A stretch of DNA of 64,000 nt from Paenibacillus pabuli (GCF_039831995.1 NZ_JBDOIO010000003.1:558001-622000); one strand, 5' to 3'. Shown: positions 44,934-53,309, numbered from the stretch's first letter. Notes: generated from the sequence alone by a model not told the origin. A program made the numbers and translations.

Positions 44934-45632
44934 ATGAACATTTCTGAACAAGTCGCATTTGTTACTGGAGCAAACAGGGGTCTTGGCCGCCAGCTTACGC
45001 TTGAGCTTCTCTCTAGAGGGGCTAAGGTTTACGCAGGGGCAAGAAATCCCGACACCATCGATATTCCAGGCGTTACACCTGTAAAGCTTGATGTAACCAA
45101 TCCACTAGAGGTAGCAGCAGCTGCCAGCCTTGCTAAAGACGTTACCCTTTTAATCAACAATGCAGGATCATCTACAGGCGCTTCACTGCTGGAAGGGGAT
45201 TTGGCAAAAATCCAAATGGAAATGGATACGCATTTCTTCGGTACGTTATCCATGGTTCGCGCTTTTGCACCAGTCATCGAAAACAACGGGGGAGGCTCGG
45301 TGCTGAATATTCTTTCCGTATTATCTTGGTTCAGTGGCGGAACTGCGGGGGCTTATACTGCTGCAAAGGCTGCAGAATGGGCGTTAACGAACGATCTGCG
45401 TTTGAATTTGTATCCTCGGCAGATTAGAGTTGCAGGCTTACATGTAGGATTTATGGAGACAGACATGACAGCCGGTGTTGATGCTCCCAAATCGAACCCT
45501 TCAGATGTTGCAAAAATGGCTATTGATGGCATCGAAAGCGGCAGCTTTGAGATTCTTGCCGATGAGAACAGTCGAATGATTCAAGCTGGACTCTCCGGTG
45601 GCGTTTCTACTCTATACCCGCATCTATTTTAA
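44934..45632 (+). CDS. Short-chain dehydrogenase/reductase
   Basis: This SDR of about 232 residues has VAFVTGANRGLGRQLTLELL as cofactor-binding motif, a second segment LLINNAGSSTGAS, the catalytic Ser around NILSVLSWFSGG, and YTAAKAAEW as the YxxxK motif. The start is ATG 44934 with AAAGGAGC upstream; the frame upstream to 44874 covers the operators and is not used. It lies 43 bases before the Old Yellow Enzyme gene and is probably co-transcribed with it. Function is a NAD(P)-dependent carbonyl or alcohol oxidoreductase of unknown substrate. Confidence 0.87.
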   Translation: MNISEQVAFVTGANRGLGRQLTLELLSRGAKVYAGARNPDTIDIPGVTPVKLDVTNPLEVAAAASLAKDVTLLINNAGSSTGASLLEGDLAKIQMEMDTHFFGTLSMVRAFAPVIENNGGGSVLNILSVLSWFSGGTAGAYTAAKAAEWALTNDLRLNLYPRQIRVAGLHVGFMETDMTAGVDAPKSNPSDVAKMAIDGIESGSFEILADENSRMIQAGLSGGVSTLYPHLF

Positions 45633-45675
45633 TTACGCTTACTGTTTGAACTAAAATTAAAGAGGAGTGGAAAAA

Positions 45676-46755
45676 ATGAATAAATTGTGGAGTGAAACCA
45701 AAATCGGTAACCTGGAATTGCCGCATCGTTTAGCTATGGCACCGATGACTCGCAGCAGAGCAGAAGTAGACGGTACCCCGGGAGAATTAAGCTCACTGTA
45801 TTATGCGCAAAGAGCATCGATGGGGCTTCTAATTACCGAAGGCACGCAACCATCTGATGATGGTCAAGGATACCTTTGGTCGCCGGGGATCTATACCGAA
45901 CACCATATTGAAGGGTGGAAAAAAGTCACGGATGCCGTTCATGCAGCAGGCGGATTTATGTTCATCCAGTTAATGCATGCTGGACGTATGTCGCATCCCG
46001 ACAATACACCTCATCATCGTCAGCCCGTCGCGCCGTCAGCGATTGCGCCTGGTGTTCAGATGTTTACCGCTACAGGCATGCAGGACATTCCTGTTCCTCG
46101 CGAGTTAAACCATCAAGATATTCAGACGACCATTGCCGATTTCCGCAAGGCAGCAGCAGCCGCAATTGAAGCTGGTGCAGACGGCGTTGAAATTCACGGA
46201 GCTAACGGATATCTCATTAATCAATTCATTGGTGAAAATTCGAATACACGGACGGATGAATATGGAGGATCAATCGAAAACCGGGCCCGCTTCGCGATTG
46301 AAGTGACGAAAGCCGTTGTAGAAGAAATTGGCGCAGAAAGAACAGGCTTCCGTATTTCGCCGGGAACACCTCTTGGAGGAATTCAAGATGGGGAACAAGG
46401 TCCTGAACTGTATGTCTACCTGGTTCAAGAATTAGCGAAGCTGGATTTGGCTTACCTTCATGTGATGCATCTTGGAAATGAAAAGCTGCTCCAGGACATC
46501 CGCTCCATATGGACCAATCCACTATTAGTCAACCGGGCAGGACGTGCTCTGGAAGATCTGAGTATCGATCTTGATAACGGCATAGCTGATATCGTACCAG
46601 TTGGTGCATGGTCATTAGCTAACCCGGATTTAGTAGAGCGCCTTAAAACAGGAGCTCCATTAAATGAGGCAGATCCTAAAACCTTCTTCGCAGCGGGAAG
46701 TAAAGGCTACACGGATTATCCTACCTTGAAAGAATTAGAAGCACAACGGAGTTAA
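45676..46755 (+). CDS. Old Yellow Enzyme family NADH:flavin oxidoreductase (alkene reductase)
   Basis: The protein of about 359 residues is a TIM-barrel FMN enzyme. Characteristic segments are NLELPHRLAMAPMTRSRA, MFIQLMHAGRMSHPD, GADGVEIHGANGYLINQF with the His/Asn substrate ligands, and NTRTDEYGGSIENRARF. It resembles NemA/XenA-type reductases of activated alkenes, nitroesters and N-ethylmaleimide. ATG 45676 follows AGAGGAG with good spacing; GTG 45667 is too close to the site. It works with NAD(P)H and probably detoxifies electrophiles, in keeping with the MDR and SDR genes around it. Confidence 0.9.
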   Translation: MNKLWSETKIGNLELPHRLAMAPMTRSRAEVDGTPGELSSLYYAQRASMGLLITEGTQPSDDGQGYLWSPGIYTEHHIEGWKKVTDAVHAAGGFMFIQLMHAGRMSHPDNTPHHRQPVAPSAIAPGVQMFTATGMQDIPVPRELNHQDIQTTIADFRKAAAAAIEAGADGVEIHGANGYLINQFIGENSNTRTDEYGGSIENRARFAIEVTKAVVEEIGAERTGFRISPGTPLGGIQDGEQGPELYVYLVQELAKLDLAYLHVMHLGNEKLLQDIRSIWTNPLLVNRAGRALEDLSIDLDNGIADIVPVGAWSLANPDLVERLKTGAPLNEADPKTFFAAGSKGYTDYPTLKELEAQRS

Positions 46756-46796
46756 GGGGTAGATACACCAATAATGAAAATAGCAATATTTTGCAT

Positions 46797-46838
46797 AAAT
46801 CTATGGCGTACATATATACAATTGTCCGCCATAGATTT
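46797..46838. terminator. Hairpin after the Old Yellow Enzyme gene
   Basis: AAATCTATGGCG (46797-46808) pairs exactly with CGCCATAGATTT (46827-46838), 12 base pairs. It probably closes the oxidoreductase transcript. Confidence 0.7.
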
Positions 46839-46947
46839 ATGAGCAGATAATCTGCTTGTTATGAAAACTCACCTACCAAAGATAGTTTACCTATATCACA
46901 TAAAACAGGTGAGCATGATTAAAGCAATGGCTATTTTCCACAAAAAT

Positions 46948-47001
46948 AAAAAAGGACCTTAAGTGTTCATCTTCCATCGATGAATGCTTTCGGTCCTTTT
47001 T
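46948..47001. terminator. Bidirectional terminator
   Basis: AAAAAAGGACC (46948-46958) pairs with GGTCCTTTTT (46992-47001). The inner arm GTTCATC/GATGAATG lengthens the stem. A-rich left and T-rich right flanks let it work in both directions, including for the minus-strand fragment at 47086. Confidence 0.75.
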
Positions 47002-47085
47002 ATGTTTATCCTGTACCTTTATGCCCTGACAGCATCTTTATAAAAATATCTAATGAACGACGGTATCGGTTTCCACCTCTCTTTG

Positions 47086-47271
47086 TTAACGTCTTCGGAA
47101 GGCTCCGCCGCGTGCCATAGCGAAGAAGATGAGCAGGGCAATAATCGAGCCAACGATGGCTGGAATAATATGAAATCCGCCAATCACCGGCCCGGGTTTA
47201 TTACAAGTTATGTCGGGCTCAGTGGAATATACCTCATCTTCCAGTTGGTGGAGGAGTCCAAAGTGTCTGTG
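47086..47271 (-). other. Possible small membrane protein fragment
   Basis: The minus-strand frame reads PGPVIGGFHIIPAIVGSIIA followed by LLIFFAMARGGAFRRR and a stop at 47086-47088: a single hydrophobic segment with a basic cytoplasmic end. There is no ATG, GTG or TTG with a ribosome binding site in the open part, so it looks like the C-terminal end of a truncated gene. Family not recognised. Confidence 0.35.
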
Positions 47272-47328
47272 CTAAGATGAGGGTAAATGATGATTGAAGC
47301 TGGGTAAGAAGGCTAGAAGGGGTGCACA

Positions 47329-48036
47329 TTGAAGAAAATACTTGTCATTGACGATGAAGTCGCAATCCGAGATTTAATCGAGCTCGTACTGAGAAGAGAA
47401 AACTACGACGTTCAAACGGCTGAAAACGGTAAAATAGCCCTGCAGCTGGTGGATGCTTTTGGGCCGGACCTGGTGGTGCTTGACTTGATGCTGCCTGACT
47501 GCTCGGGATATGACCTGTGCAAGGAAATCACCGGGAAACGTGCCGTTCCTGTGATTATGCTCTCTGCCAAAAATGAGGTAATCGACAAGGTGCTCGGACT
47601 AGAGCTAGGAGCGGAAGATTACATGACCAAACCCTTTGACAATCGTGAATTGCTCGCTCGGATCAAGGTGATTCTGAGAAGAATCGAGAGCAAGGAGGAA
47701 TCAAGTGAAGGAACAGAAGTGAAATCTACACGCATCATTCATGAAGAGCTGACATTTGATCTGGAAAGCCGAAGGGTGCTGAAAAACGGTGTACCCGTGT
47801 CTTTAACGGCCAAGGAGTTTAAAATTCTGGAAACGTTACTCAAAAGGCCAGACAAAATCTTTACCCGGGATGAGCTGCTGCAGATCGGATGGGGATATGA
47901 CTTTATGGGAGACAGTCGCAGTGTGGATATGACCATCATGCGATTACGGAAGAAGCTGGAGGATAACGCGGACGAACCGAAGTATGTCAGGACGATCTAT
48001 GGATTTGGCTATCAACTTGGAGGTGGCGAGGCCTGA
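47329..48036 (+). CDS. Response regulator, OmpR/PhoB family
   Basis: The 235-residue protein has a receiver domain (KILVIDDEVAIRDLIELVLR, phospho-Asp in LVVLDLMLPD, conserved Lys in DYMTKPFDNREL) and a winged-helix DNA-binding domain (ELTFDLESRRVLKNGVPVSL, TAKEFKILETLLKRPDKIFT, DSRSVDMTIMRLRKKLED). The TTG start at 47329 follows AGAAGGGG. The stop overlaps the kinase gene start region. It regulates transcription in response to the adjacent kinase; the lipoprotein gene at 49562 is a likely target. Confidence 0.92.
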   Translation: MKKILVIDDEVAIRDLIELVLRRENYDVQTAENGKIALQLVDAFGPDLVVLDLMLPDCSGYDLCKEITGKRAVPVIMLSAKNEVIDKVLGLELGAEDYMTKPFDNRELLARIKVILRRIESKEESSEGTEVKSTRIIHEELTFDLESRRVLKNGVPVSLTAKEFKILETLLKRPDKIFTRDELLQIGWGYDFMGDSRSVDMTIMRLRKKLEDNADEPKYVRTIYGFGYQLGGGEA

Positions 48037-49460
48037 AGTATGCAACCCGGTTACTGCTGAATTATTTATTTTTCTCCGTGCTGTCCTTTGGCATCATCAT
48101 TTTTGCGGTGAATAAAGCCATCGATTACTACAGCTTCATTACCATTGAAAAACAGATGATGGAGAAGGCGGATCTGTCCGAGTTGTCCTTCCGTGAGGTG
48201 TTGGCACAGCATAGATCATCGACAGGAGAGCCGCAGACAAAAGAAATCGTCAGACTTGCTCTGGAGAAGCTGAAAGCTTCAGGCAAGGAAGTACGTATCT
48301 ATGATAGCTCAAAGCAGTTGCTGGGCTTGGCTGTGGATGGCATCATCATTAATGATGGCAAACCTCTTATTTTTGAAAAGAATATTGAGAAAGCCCTCAG
48401 CGGCAGTTATGCCTACACTGTAACGGAAGATCATCTGCTTTATTTTGCCACTCCCATTCAGGATCAATACTATCAAAACGCTTATGTGTATGAGTTCGTG
48501 GAGGACATTTCCTACTTTTATGCAATTATGGATCAAATCCGTAATATCCTGTTTGCGGGTGCAGGTGGATTTATTGTACTGATTACGTTATCCAGTCTGT
48601 GGATTGCCCGCAGCACAACCAAGCCGATTAAGCTGTTGCTTGGCGCTGCGCAAAGTTTCTCTAGACAGGAGTTTCGGAGAGTTCATCTAAACCGGAAGGA
48701 TGAGCTGGGCATGCTGGCAGATGGGCTGGATTCCATGGGGCGGCAGCTTCATGATTACATTCAGTACCAGAAACAATTTGTCTCCAACGTATCTCACGAG
48801 TTAAAAACACCCTTGGCAGCCATTCGTGGTTTCTCTCAATACTTGGTTGAAGGGGAGAACGAGAACAAGGAGCTGCAAAAAATCTATGCTCATCTGCTGC
48901 AGGAATCGGATCGGCTGACGCGCTTGATTAATGAACTGTTGTTGCTATCCCGCTTCGACAAGGCTGGTTCTAACGAACTGGAAGCCCAGAAGACGGAAAT
49001 GAACGAACTGATTCAGCAAGTTGCAATGAATATGGAAGCGAAGGCCAAGGATAAAGGGATCGAGATCATGGTTAGTAAAGCGGAGGGAGAACCGGATGAA
49101 GACAGAACGACAAGAGTTTACGCCAACATAAATCCAATGTTAATGTCCCATGCGATCGCCAACCTTGTGGACAATGCCATCAAATACGCAGACAATCACT
49201 CACAGATTAAAGTAGAGATGGAACATACGCCGAGTGAGGTGGTTATTCGGATAAGCGATCAAGGAATCGGCATCGCGGGCGATGAGCTGGAGCGAGTGCA
49301 GGAACGCTTTTACCGGGCGAAAAATGCAAGCACAGCAAACGGTTCAGGTCTTGGACTTTCCATTTGCAAAGAGATTGTAGAGCGGTTTAATGGATATATT
49401 GACATGGAAAGTCAAATCGGGGAAGGAACGACCGTTACGATTGTGTTACCCCGTGCATAA
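48033..49460 (+). CDS. Sensor histidine kinase, probably starting at a CTG codon
   Basis: The protein has about 475 residues. Two membrane segments (LLLNYLFFSVLSFGIIIFAV and ILFAGAGGFIVLITLSSLWI) enclose an extracytoplasmic sensor of about 150 residues. Next come HAMP (TTKPIKLLLGAAQSF), DHp with VSNVSHELKTPLAAIRGFSQ, and the ATPase domain with LVDNAIKYADN, ISDQGIGIA and GSGLGLSICKEIVE. The frame has no ATG upstream of the first membrane segment. GGAGGTGG at 48019-48026 is ideally placed for CTG 48033, giving the usual KYATRLLLNY start and a CTGA overlap with the regulator. GTG 48078 would cut the membrane helix and lacks a site. Confidence 0.85.
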   Translation: MKYATRLLLNYLFFSVLSFGIIIFAVNKAIDYYSFITIEKQMMEKADLSELSFREVLAQHRSSTGEPQTKEIVRLALEKLKASGKEVRIYDSSKQLLGLAVDGIIINDGKPLIFEKNIEKALSGSYAYTVTEDHLLYFATPIQDQYYQNAYVYEFVEDISYFYAIMDQIRNILFAGAGGFIVLITLSSLWIARSTTKPIKLLLGAAQSFSRQEFRRVHLNRKDELGMLADGLDSMGRQLHDYIQYQKQFVSNVSHELKTPLAAIRGFSQYLVEGENENKELQKIYAHLLQESDRLTRLINELLLLSRFDKAGSNELEAQKTEMNELIQQVAMNMEAKAKDKGIEIMVSKAEGEPDEDRTTRVYANINPMLMSHAIANLVDNAIKYADNHSQIKVEMEHTPSEVVIRISDQGIGIAGDELERVQERFYRAKNASTANGSGLGLSICKEIVERFNGYIDMESQIGEGTTVTIVLPRA

Positions 49461-49561
49461 ATAGTTAACGTTACAAGATTGATACATTTCTGTTATGAGA
49501 CTAACAAATGCTTTTTTTATAATCACTTCATAAGAAGAAATCACACATTTATGGAGGGATC

Positions 49562-50278
49562 ATGATGAAATTGATAAACAAAGCTACAGCTGTTATCCTG
49601 CTGAGTATTTTACTAACGATGGCACTGACGGGCTGTCAGTCAAGTGGTGCCAATTCGCCAGAAGCGGCGCAGAACTCGGCTGAAAAAAATACGCCCGACG
49701 AACAGGCCAAAGGCGAAGGAGTATCGAATTCCGCACCTGCTTCGGAAAATTCAGTGGAACAGAGTGGTGAAGCGATTAAGGAAGGTTCGATGGAGAAGGA
49801 AGGCAATGTGGTGCTGAAGGAGCTTGCTTTTGTCTATAATGAGCACACCATTGCGATTTCGGATACAGCGAATGAAGATCAGATGGAACAGATGCTGGGC
49901 AAACCGGATAACCTGAAATCTCATACGTACAGTGCCGACGATGGAACAAACATGGATACGTTAATCGGTTTTACAGAAAAGGTTTATACGTATCCTGGTC
50001 TGGAGATTAAAACAATCAGTATACCGGAGGGGAAACAAGACTCCATTTTTCATATCGAAATTACAGATCCTAAGTACGCGACAGTGCGAAACATTAAAGC
50101 AGGAGATAGCCTGGATACACTAAAAAACGCCTACCCTGAGGGGAAACTGCTTGGTGATGGAGCCCCTAATGAGGAGGATGATTTCCGTTACGAGCCATCC
50201 AATTATGTGGATGTGATGTCGTTTCATATCAAGGATGCCAAGGTGGAGAGCATTCAGATTTACAGCCTTCTGGACTAA
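49562..50278 (+). CDS. Conserved lipoprotein, likely target of the adjacent two-component system
   Basis: The 238-residue protein has a lipoprotein signal (MMKLINKATAVILLSILLTM, lipobox ALTGC). A low-complexity linker rich in Ala, Glu, Ser and Asn (residues about 30-80) leads to a compact C-terminal domain. In the latter two similar halves can be seen around ISDTANEDQMEQMLGKPDNL and IKAGDSLDTLKNAYPEGKLL, which resemble the repeated 'G.s...v...lG.P' pattern of small cell-envelope domains. GGAGGG precedes the two ATGs at 49562 and 49565. It is anchored outside the membrane. No enzymatic motif is seen; a sensing or accessory role for the kinase is possible. Confidence 0.75.
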   Translation: MMKLINKATAVILLSILLTMALTGCQSSGANSPEAAQNSAEKNTPDEQAKGEGVSNSAPASENSVEQSGEAIKEGSMEKEGNVVLKELAFVYNEHTIAISDTANEDQMEQMLGKPDNLKSHTYSADDGTNMDTLIGFTEKVYTYPGLEIKTISIPEGKQDSIFHIEITDPKYATVRNIKAGDSLDTLKNAYPEGKLLGDGAPNEEDDFRYEPSNYVDVMSFHIKDAKVESIQIYSLLD

Positions 50279-50323
50279 TATTTAGTGACCGATGTTGGTA
50301 AGCCATTCATACGATTCACCTTT

Positions 50324-50356
50324 AATACCTGCCCGGGAGAGGGGCAGGTATTTTCT
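50324..50356 (+). terminator. Terminator of the lipoprotein gene
   Basis: AATACCTGCCC (50324-50334) pairs with GGGCAGGTATT (50342-50352) over a G-rich loop, then TTTC. It lies about 45 bases after the stop. Confidence 0.8.
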
Positions 50357-50416
50357 CGTTTATTGACTCGTTTATAGAATGGTATCGAGCTGACAGGTTT
50401 CTCATAAAAAATGTCG

Positions 50417-50486
50417 TGGAACAAGAACATTGTACCAATTCTGATGAGAATCTTTATCTGTTTCATTAAGCTAACGGGCAGGTTAG
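50417..50486. repeat. Dispersed repeat pair: GGAACAAGAAC block and CTAACGGGCAGG hairpin
   Basis: GTGGAACAAGAACATTGTAC, then TTTATCTGTTTCATTAAGCT and AACGGGCAGGTTAG. The right end is identical to that of copy 1 at 29045-29067 except one base (R in CATTAAR). A partial CAGGTTAGC copy follows at 50637-50650. Confidence 0.65.
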
Positions 50487-50713
50487 TAAAGCTTATTAAA
50501 GGAGAAGTATCTATGGATATTGAATTTTAGGAATGAACAGTTACATAAGCCATTATCTTGTTTAAGAAGTTATTTTATGAATTTCTTAAATATTACAAGG
50601 GGTGATTATATACACTGGACAGTAGTAGTAGGCGTATAGGGCAGGTTAGCATAATAAATTATCTTCATTTAGTGAAAACTACCCTTAAAAATCTGGGGAT
50701 GGGGGCTTAAGAA

Positions 50714-51115
50714 ATGAAAAGATTTATCGGATCATTGCTAGCAGTCAGCATTTTCTTGATGACAATCCAGCCCGTTTTTGCAAAGCCAAACGATGAACCA
50801 TTGAAACGGCTTGTACTTACTTTGTTAGCTCCAAAAATACAGGAACAGATTAACTACTACTACAAAAATAAATTAACCGTATCACCTACGTTTACGCCTT
50901 TTTTGGATGGAACTGATGTAGACGTTAAATATCATTCTTCACATATTGATGTTCAGGTGAAAACTATCCCGTACGTAGGACCACATTTGGATGTTGGACT
51001 CGACTCGATGAGGTTTACTATAGATAACTCCGGATCAATAGTGGTTCTTGAGTATAAGCACATTAGGGATTATGACTTGCCTTTTAACTGGCAAGAAATA
51101 ATCAAAACTCGTTAA
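50714..51115 (+). CDS. Small secreted protein, DUF3888-like
   Basis: The protein of 133 residues has a Sec signal peptide (MKRFIGSLLAVSIFLMTIQP then VFA). The mature part reads RLVLTLLAPKIQEQINYYYK, then HIDVQVKTIPYVGPHLDVGL and a final VLEYKHIRDY. This resembles the DUF3888 family of small secreted proteins found in Bacillales, whose function is unknown. GGGGATGGGGG precedes ATG 50714. The stop codon (51113-51115) is inside a CGTTAAATCAACGGGAAAC repeat copy, so gene and repeat are directly joined. No partner gene is evident. Confidence 0.65.
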   Translation: MKRFIGSLLAVSIFLMTIQPVFAKPNDEPLKRLVLTLLAPKIQEQINYYYKNKLTVSPTFTPFLDGTDVDVKYHSSHIDVQVKTIPYVGPHLDVGLDSMRFTIDNSGSIVVLEYKHIRDYDLPFNWQEIIKTR

Positions 51116-51134
51116 ATCAACGGGAAACTTTACT
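51110..51134. repeat. CGTTAAATCAACGGGAAAC repeat at the end of the DUF3888-like gene
   Basis: This variant of the CATTAARCTAACGGG family begins three bases before the gene's stop codon. The stem is poorly preserved but the GGGAAACTTTA block equals that at 56691. Confidence 0.6.
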
Positions 51135-51290
51135 TTATTTGAGGGAATGATATTTCATTTAAAAGATACAAACTATTTGGATGAGAAGTCGTGAAGAAGG
51201 ATATGTAAAGGATTCTAAAATTAACCCTACCACTGCTTGTTTGAAGGGTGTTCTTTTAAACCTACATTTAGTTCATTAAGGGGAATATTT

Positions 51291-51839
51291 ATGAAACAAG
51301 GAAGAATTATTATAATCACTGGTTCACCAGGAACTGGTAAAAGTACAATTGCATCAATTGTTGCTAATGAGTCTAGTTTACCAAAGTCGGTGCATCTGCA
51401 CACTGATGATTTCTATCACTATATTAAAAAGGGGGCAATTCCTCCATTTTTACCAGAATCAGAAGAACAAAACTTAATTGTTATTGAAGCCTATTTGGAA
51501 GCTGCAAAACGTTTTGCAAGTGGTGGGTTCGATGTGATTATAGATGGAATTGTTGGTCCTTGGTTCTTAGAGCCGTGGCTAAAAGTCGTACAAGATAATT
51601 ATGAAGTACACTATATTATCTTAAGAGCGATTAAAGAAGTAACCATGAAACGAGCAATCAATCGTTCCAAGTTGGACGAAGATTCCAACATTGAGTTGGT
51701 AGAGAAGATGTGGGAGCAATTTAACAATTTGGGTCATTTTGAATCCAATATTATTGACACAACCCATCAATCCATCGATCAAAGTGTTTTGACCATAAAA
51801 GCTGTGATTGAACAAAAAACTTCTGTACTCACTATTTGA
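51291..51839 (+). CDS. P-loop kinase (AAA_33/zeta-toxin-like)
   Basis: This protein of about 182 residues has a Walker A motif in IIITGSPGTGKSTIASIVAN, a HLHTDDFYHYIKK segment with substrate-binding Asp residues, and DVIIDGIVGPWFLEPW, which fits the Walker B region of small-molecule kinases. ATG 51291 with AAGGGGA upstream is preferred over the open frame from 51237. The relatives include chloramphenicol phosphotransferase-like, shikimate-kinase-like and zeta-type kinases. A phosphotransferase acting on a small molecule or antibiotic is likely; the substrate is unknown. It stands alone between repeats, like a cassette. Confidence 0.8.
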   Translation: MKQGRIIIITGSPGTGKSTIASIVANESSLPKSVHLHTDDFYHYIKKGAIPPFLPESEEQNLIVIEAYLEAAKRFASGGFDVIIDGIVGPWFLEPWLKVVQDNYEVHYIILRAIKEVTMKRAINRSKLDEDSNIELVEKMWEQFNNLGHFESNIIDTTHQSIDQSVLTIKAVIEQKTSVLTI

Positions 51840-51906
51840 TGCGAGAAAAAAGTTAATCAAACGAAAACGTTAATTCAGTTTTGAACCTGGCAAATGCTCC
51901 TATTGT

Positions 51907-51930
51907 CATTAAGCTAACTGGCAGCGGTTA
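51907..51930. repeat. CATTAAGCTAACTGGCAG repeat after the kinase gene
   Basis: CATTAAGCTAACTGGCAGCG then GTTAA, 68 bases after the kinase stop. The CTAACTGGCAGC form also occurs at the right end of the copy at 36897-36987. Confidence 0.6.
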
Positions 51931-51967
51931 AAGGAAAATCCCCAACCACTCACGCAATACCTTAATG

Positions 51968-51996
51968 TTGACAATAAATAAACGATCGTTTATTAT
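51968..51996 (+). promoter_or_regulatory. Leaderless promoter of tetR with operator in the spacer
   Basis: TTGACA (51968-51973), 17 bases, TATTAT (51991-51996). The perfect 18-base palindrome AATAAACGATCGTTTATT (51977-51994) fills the spacer and part of the -10. ATG 52004 lies seven bases past the -10, where transcription should begin, so the mRNA is predicted to have no leader and no ribosome binding site. Strong autorepression is expected. Confidence 0.8.
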
Positions 51997-52003
51997 TTGA
52001 TTC

Positions 52004-52576
52004 ATGAGATATAGAGATGATAACAAAGTCGAAGCCATATTCGACGCGACCGTACAGCTAATTAATGAGATCGGTTTCTCTGATACGTCGATATCAAAAA
52101 TTGCCAAAAGAGCGAATGTATCGGCAGCGACAATTTACATTTACCATGAGAACAAAGAGGATCTGCTCTACAAGACCTACTTGAAGATTAAAGGCAAGAT
52201 GAGCGAGAAAATGTTTCAGGGAGTGGATCATACCCGACCAGTTTACGAACGATTTGAGGCTATCATCCGCAATTATGTTGATTTTATTCAATCCTTCAAA
52301 GAATATTTTTTGTTTCTGGAGCAAGTAATGAATTCACCTTTGCCCCAGAAATGGTGCCTAGACGATACGGCAAGTCAGTTTCAACCGATCTTCGAGATGT
52401 TTGATGCCGGCATCCGACAGGAGATATTGAAGAAGGAGGATATTAACATGCTAGTTGTTTACTCCATCTTGCCAATAGCCGAATTGTTGAAAGCACATTT
52501 GAAGAACGGGACCATATTAAATAGTAAACAATTAGATTCTGCCATCAAGATGAGTTGGGACGCTATTAAGGCATAG
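52004..52576 (+). CDS. TetR family regulator on a leaderless transcript
   Basis: The 190-residue protein has the TetR helix-turn-helix: EAIFDATVQLINEIGFSDTS, ISKIAKRANVSAATIYIYHE, NKEDLLYKTYLKIK. The helical C-terminal ligand domain is of normal length. ATG 52004 is the only sensible start: the region before it is a promoter with the -10 box ending at 51996, and no ribosome binding site exists. A palindrome in the promoter spacer is its probable operator, and a related A/T-rich dyad at 52621-52644 precedes the next gene. It therefore likely controls itself and the NmrA-like gene and SDR gene downstream. Confidence 0.88.
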   Translation: MRYRDDNKVEAIFDATVQLINEIGFSDTSISKIAKRANVSAATIYIYHENKEDLLYKTYLKIKGKMSEKMFQGVDHTRPVYERFEAIIRNYVDFIQSFKEYFLFLEQVMNSPLPQKWCLDDTASQFQPIFEMFDAGIRQEILKKEDINMLVVYSILPIAELLKAHLKNGTILNSKQLDSAIKMSWDAIKA

Positions 52577-52587
52577 CAAATTTTTTA

Positions 52588-52606
52588 AGCGATGCATAGC
52601 ATCGCT
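52588..52606 (+). terminator. Hairpin after tetR
   Basis: AGCGATGC (52588-52595) and GCATCGCT (52599-52606) pair exactly with an ATA loop. The following TGTTCTTAT is only weakly T-rich. Confidence 0.5.
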
Positions 52607-52620
52607 GTTCTTATCACCAT

Positions 52621-52644
52621 TAATAAATGATTGTTCACTTATTA
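52621..52644 (+). promoter_or_regulatory. Probable TetR operator before the NmrA-like gene
   Basis: An imperfect palindrome TAATAAATGA...TTCACTTATTA, whose outer AATAAA/TTATT arms and central GAT/GTT resemble the 51977-51994 operator. It places the NmrA-like gene in the regulon of the upstream TetR. Confidence 0.55.
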
Positions 52645-52676
52645 ATGTAATATAGTTAAAAGAGAGGAAAAGAACA

Positions 52677-53309
52677 ATGAAGTTTACCATCTTTGGAGCT
52701 AGCGGGGGTACGGGCTTACAGCTAATTGACCAAGCAATCAACAAGGGACATACCGTAAAATCCTTTGTACGTGCCGCAGATCGAATCCCGTTCACCCGGG
52801 AGGGATTAACAGTTGTAGAAGGCAATGTATTTAGTGAAGAGGATGTAGGATCGGCAGTTGAGGGGCAAGACGCGGTGTTTGTAGCTTTAGGAGCTACAGC
52901 AGGAAGTCCTTCAGATCTATGCTTTCGTGGGACTCATTCAATTGTGAATGCGATGAGAAGGCATAAAGTAAAGAGACTGGTCGTTCTTACGGGCTTTGGC
53001 ACCAGCAGAGAGAGCAGGAATCAGCTCGGTATTGGGATGAGAACGATTGTAAAACTGGTTTCTTTAATAACGTTCCGAGAGTTTTACGATAAGGAAAGGC
53101 AGGATGGTATTGTACGGAAAAGTGGATTGGATTGGACTATCGTTCAGCCTTCAAGGCTCACTAATGAGCCAGGCAAAGGGCAATTTAAGCACGGTGCTTT
53201 TACTCCTTCCATGCTAGCTAAAATTTCTCGTGATGACGTGGCTAGATTCATGATCGATTCAGTCGAACATGCTCGTTATATCAATCAAACCTCGTTTATT
53301 CACGACTGA
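52677..53309 (+). CDS. NAD(P)-binding protein, NmrA/SDR-a5-like
   Basis: This 210-residue atypical SDR starts MKFTIFGASGGTGLQLIDQA (Gly-rich dinucleotide motif). It continues KGHTVKSFVRAADRIPF and VVEGNVFSEEDVGSAVEGQD, and has WTIVQPSRLTNEPGKG near the end, which is typical of NmrA-like and flavin/biliverdin-reductase-B-like proteins. It lacks YxxxK. AGAGAGGAAAAG lies before ATG 52677. It binds NAD(P)H and may act as a redox sensor or reductase. It is likely under the TetR protein encoded just upstream. Confidence 0.85.
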   Translation: MKFTIFGASGGTGLQLIDQAINKGHTVKSFVRAADRIPFTREGLTVVEGNVFSEEDVGSAVEGQDAVFVALGATAGSPSDLCFRGTHSIVNAMRRHKVKRLVVLTGFGTSRESRNQLGIGMRTIVKLVSLITFREFYDKERQDGIVRKSGLDWTIVQPSRLTNEPGKGQFKHGAFTPSMLAKISRDDVARFMIDSVEHARYINQTSFIHD

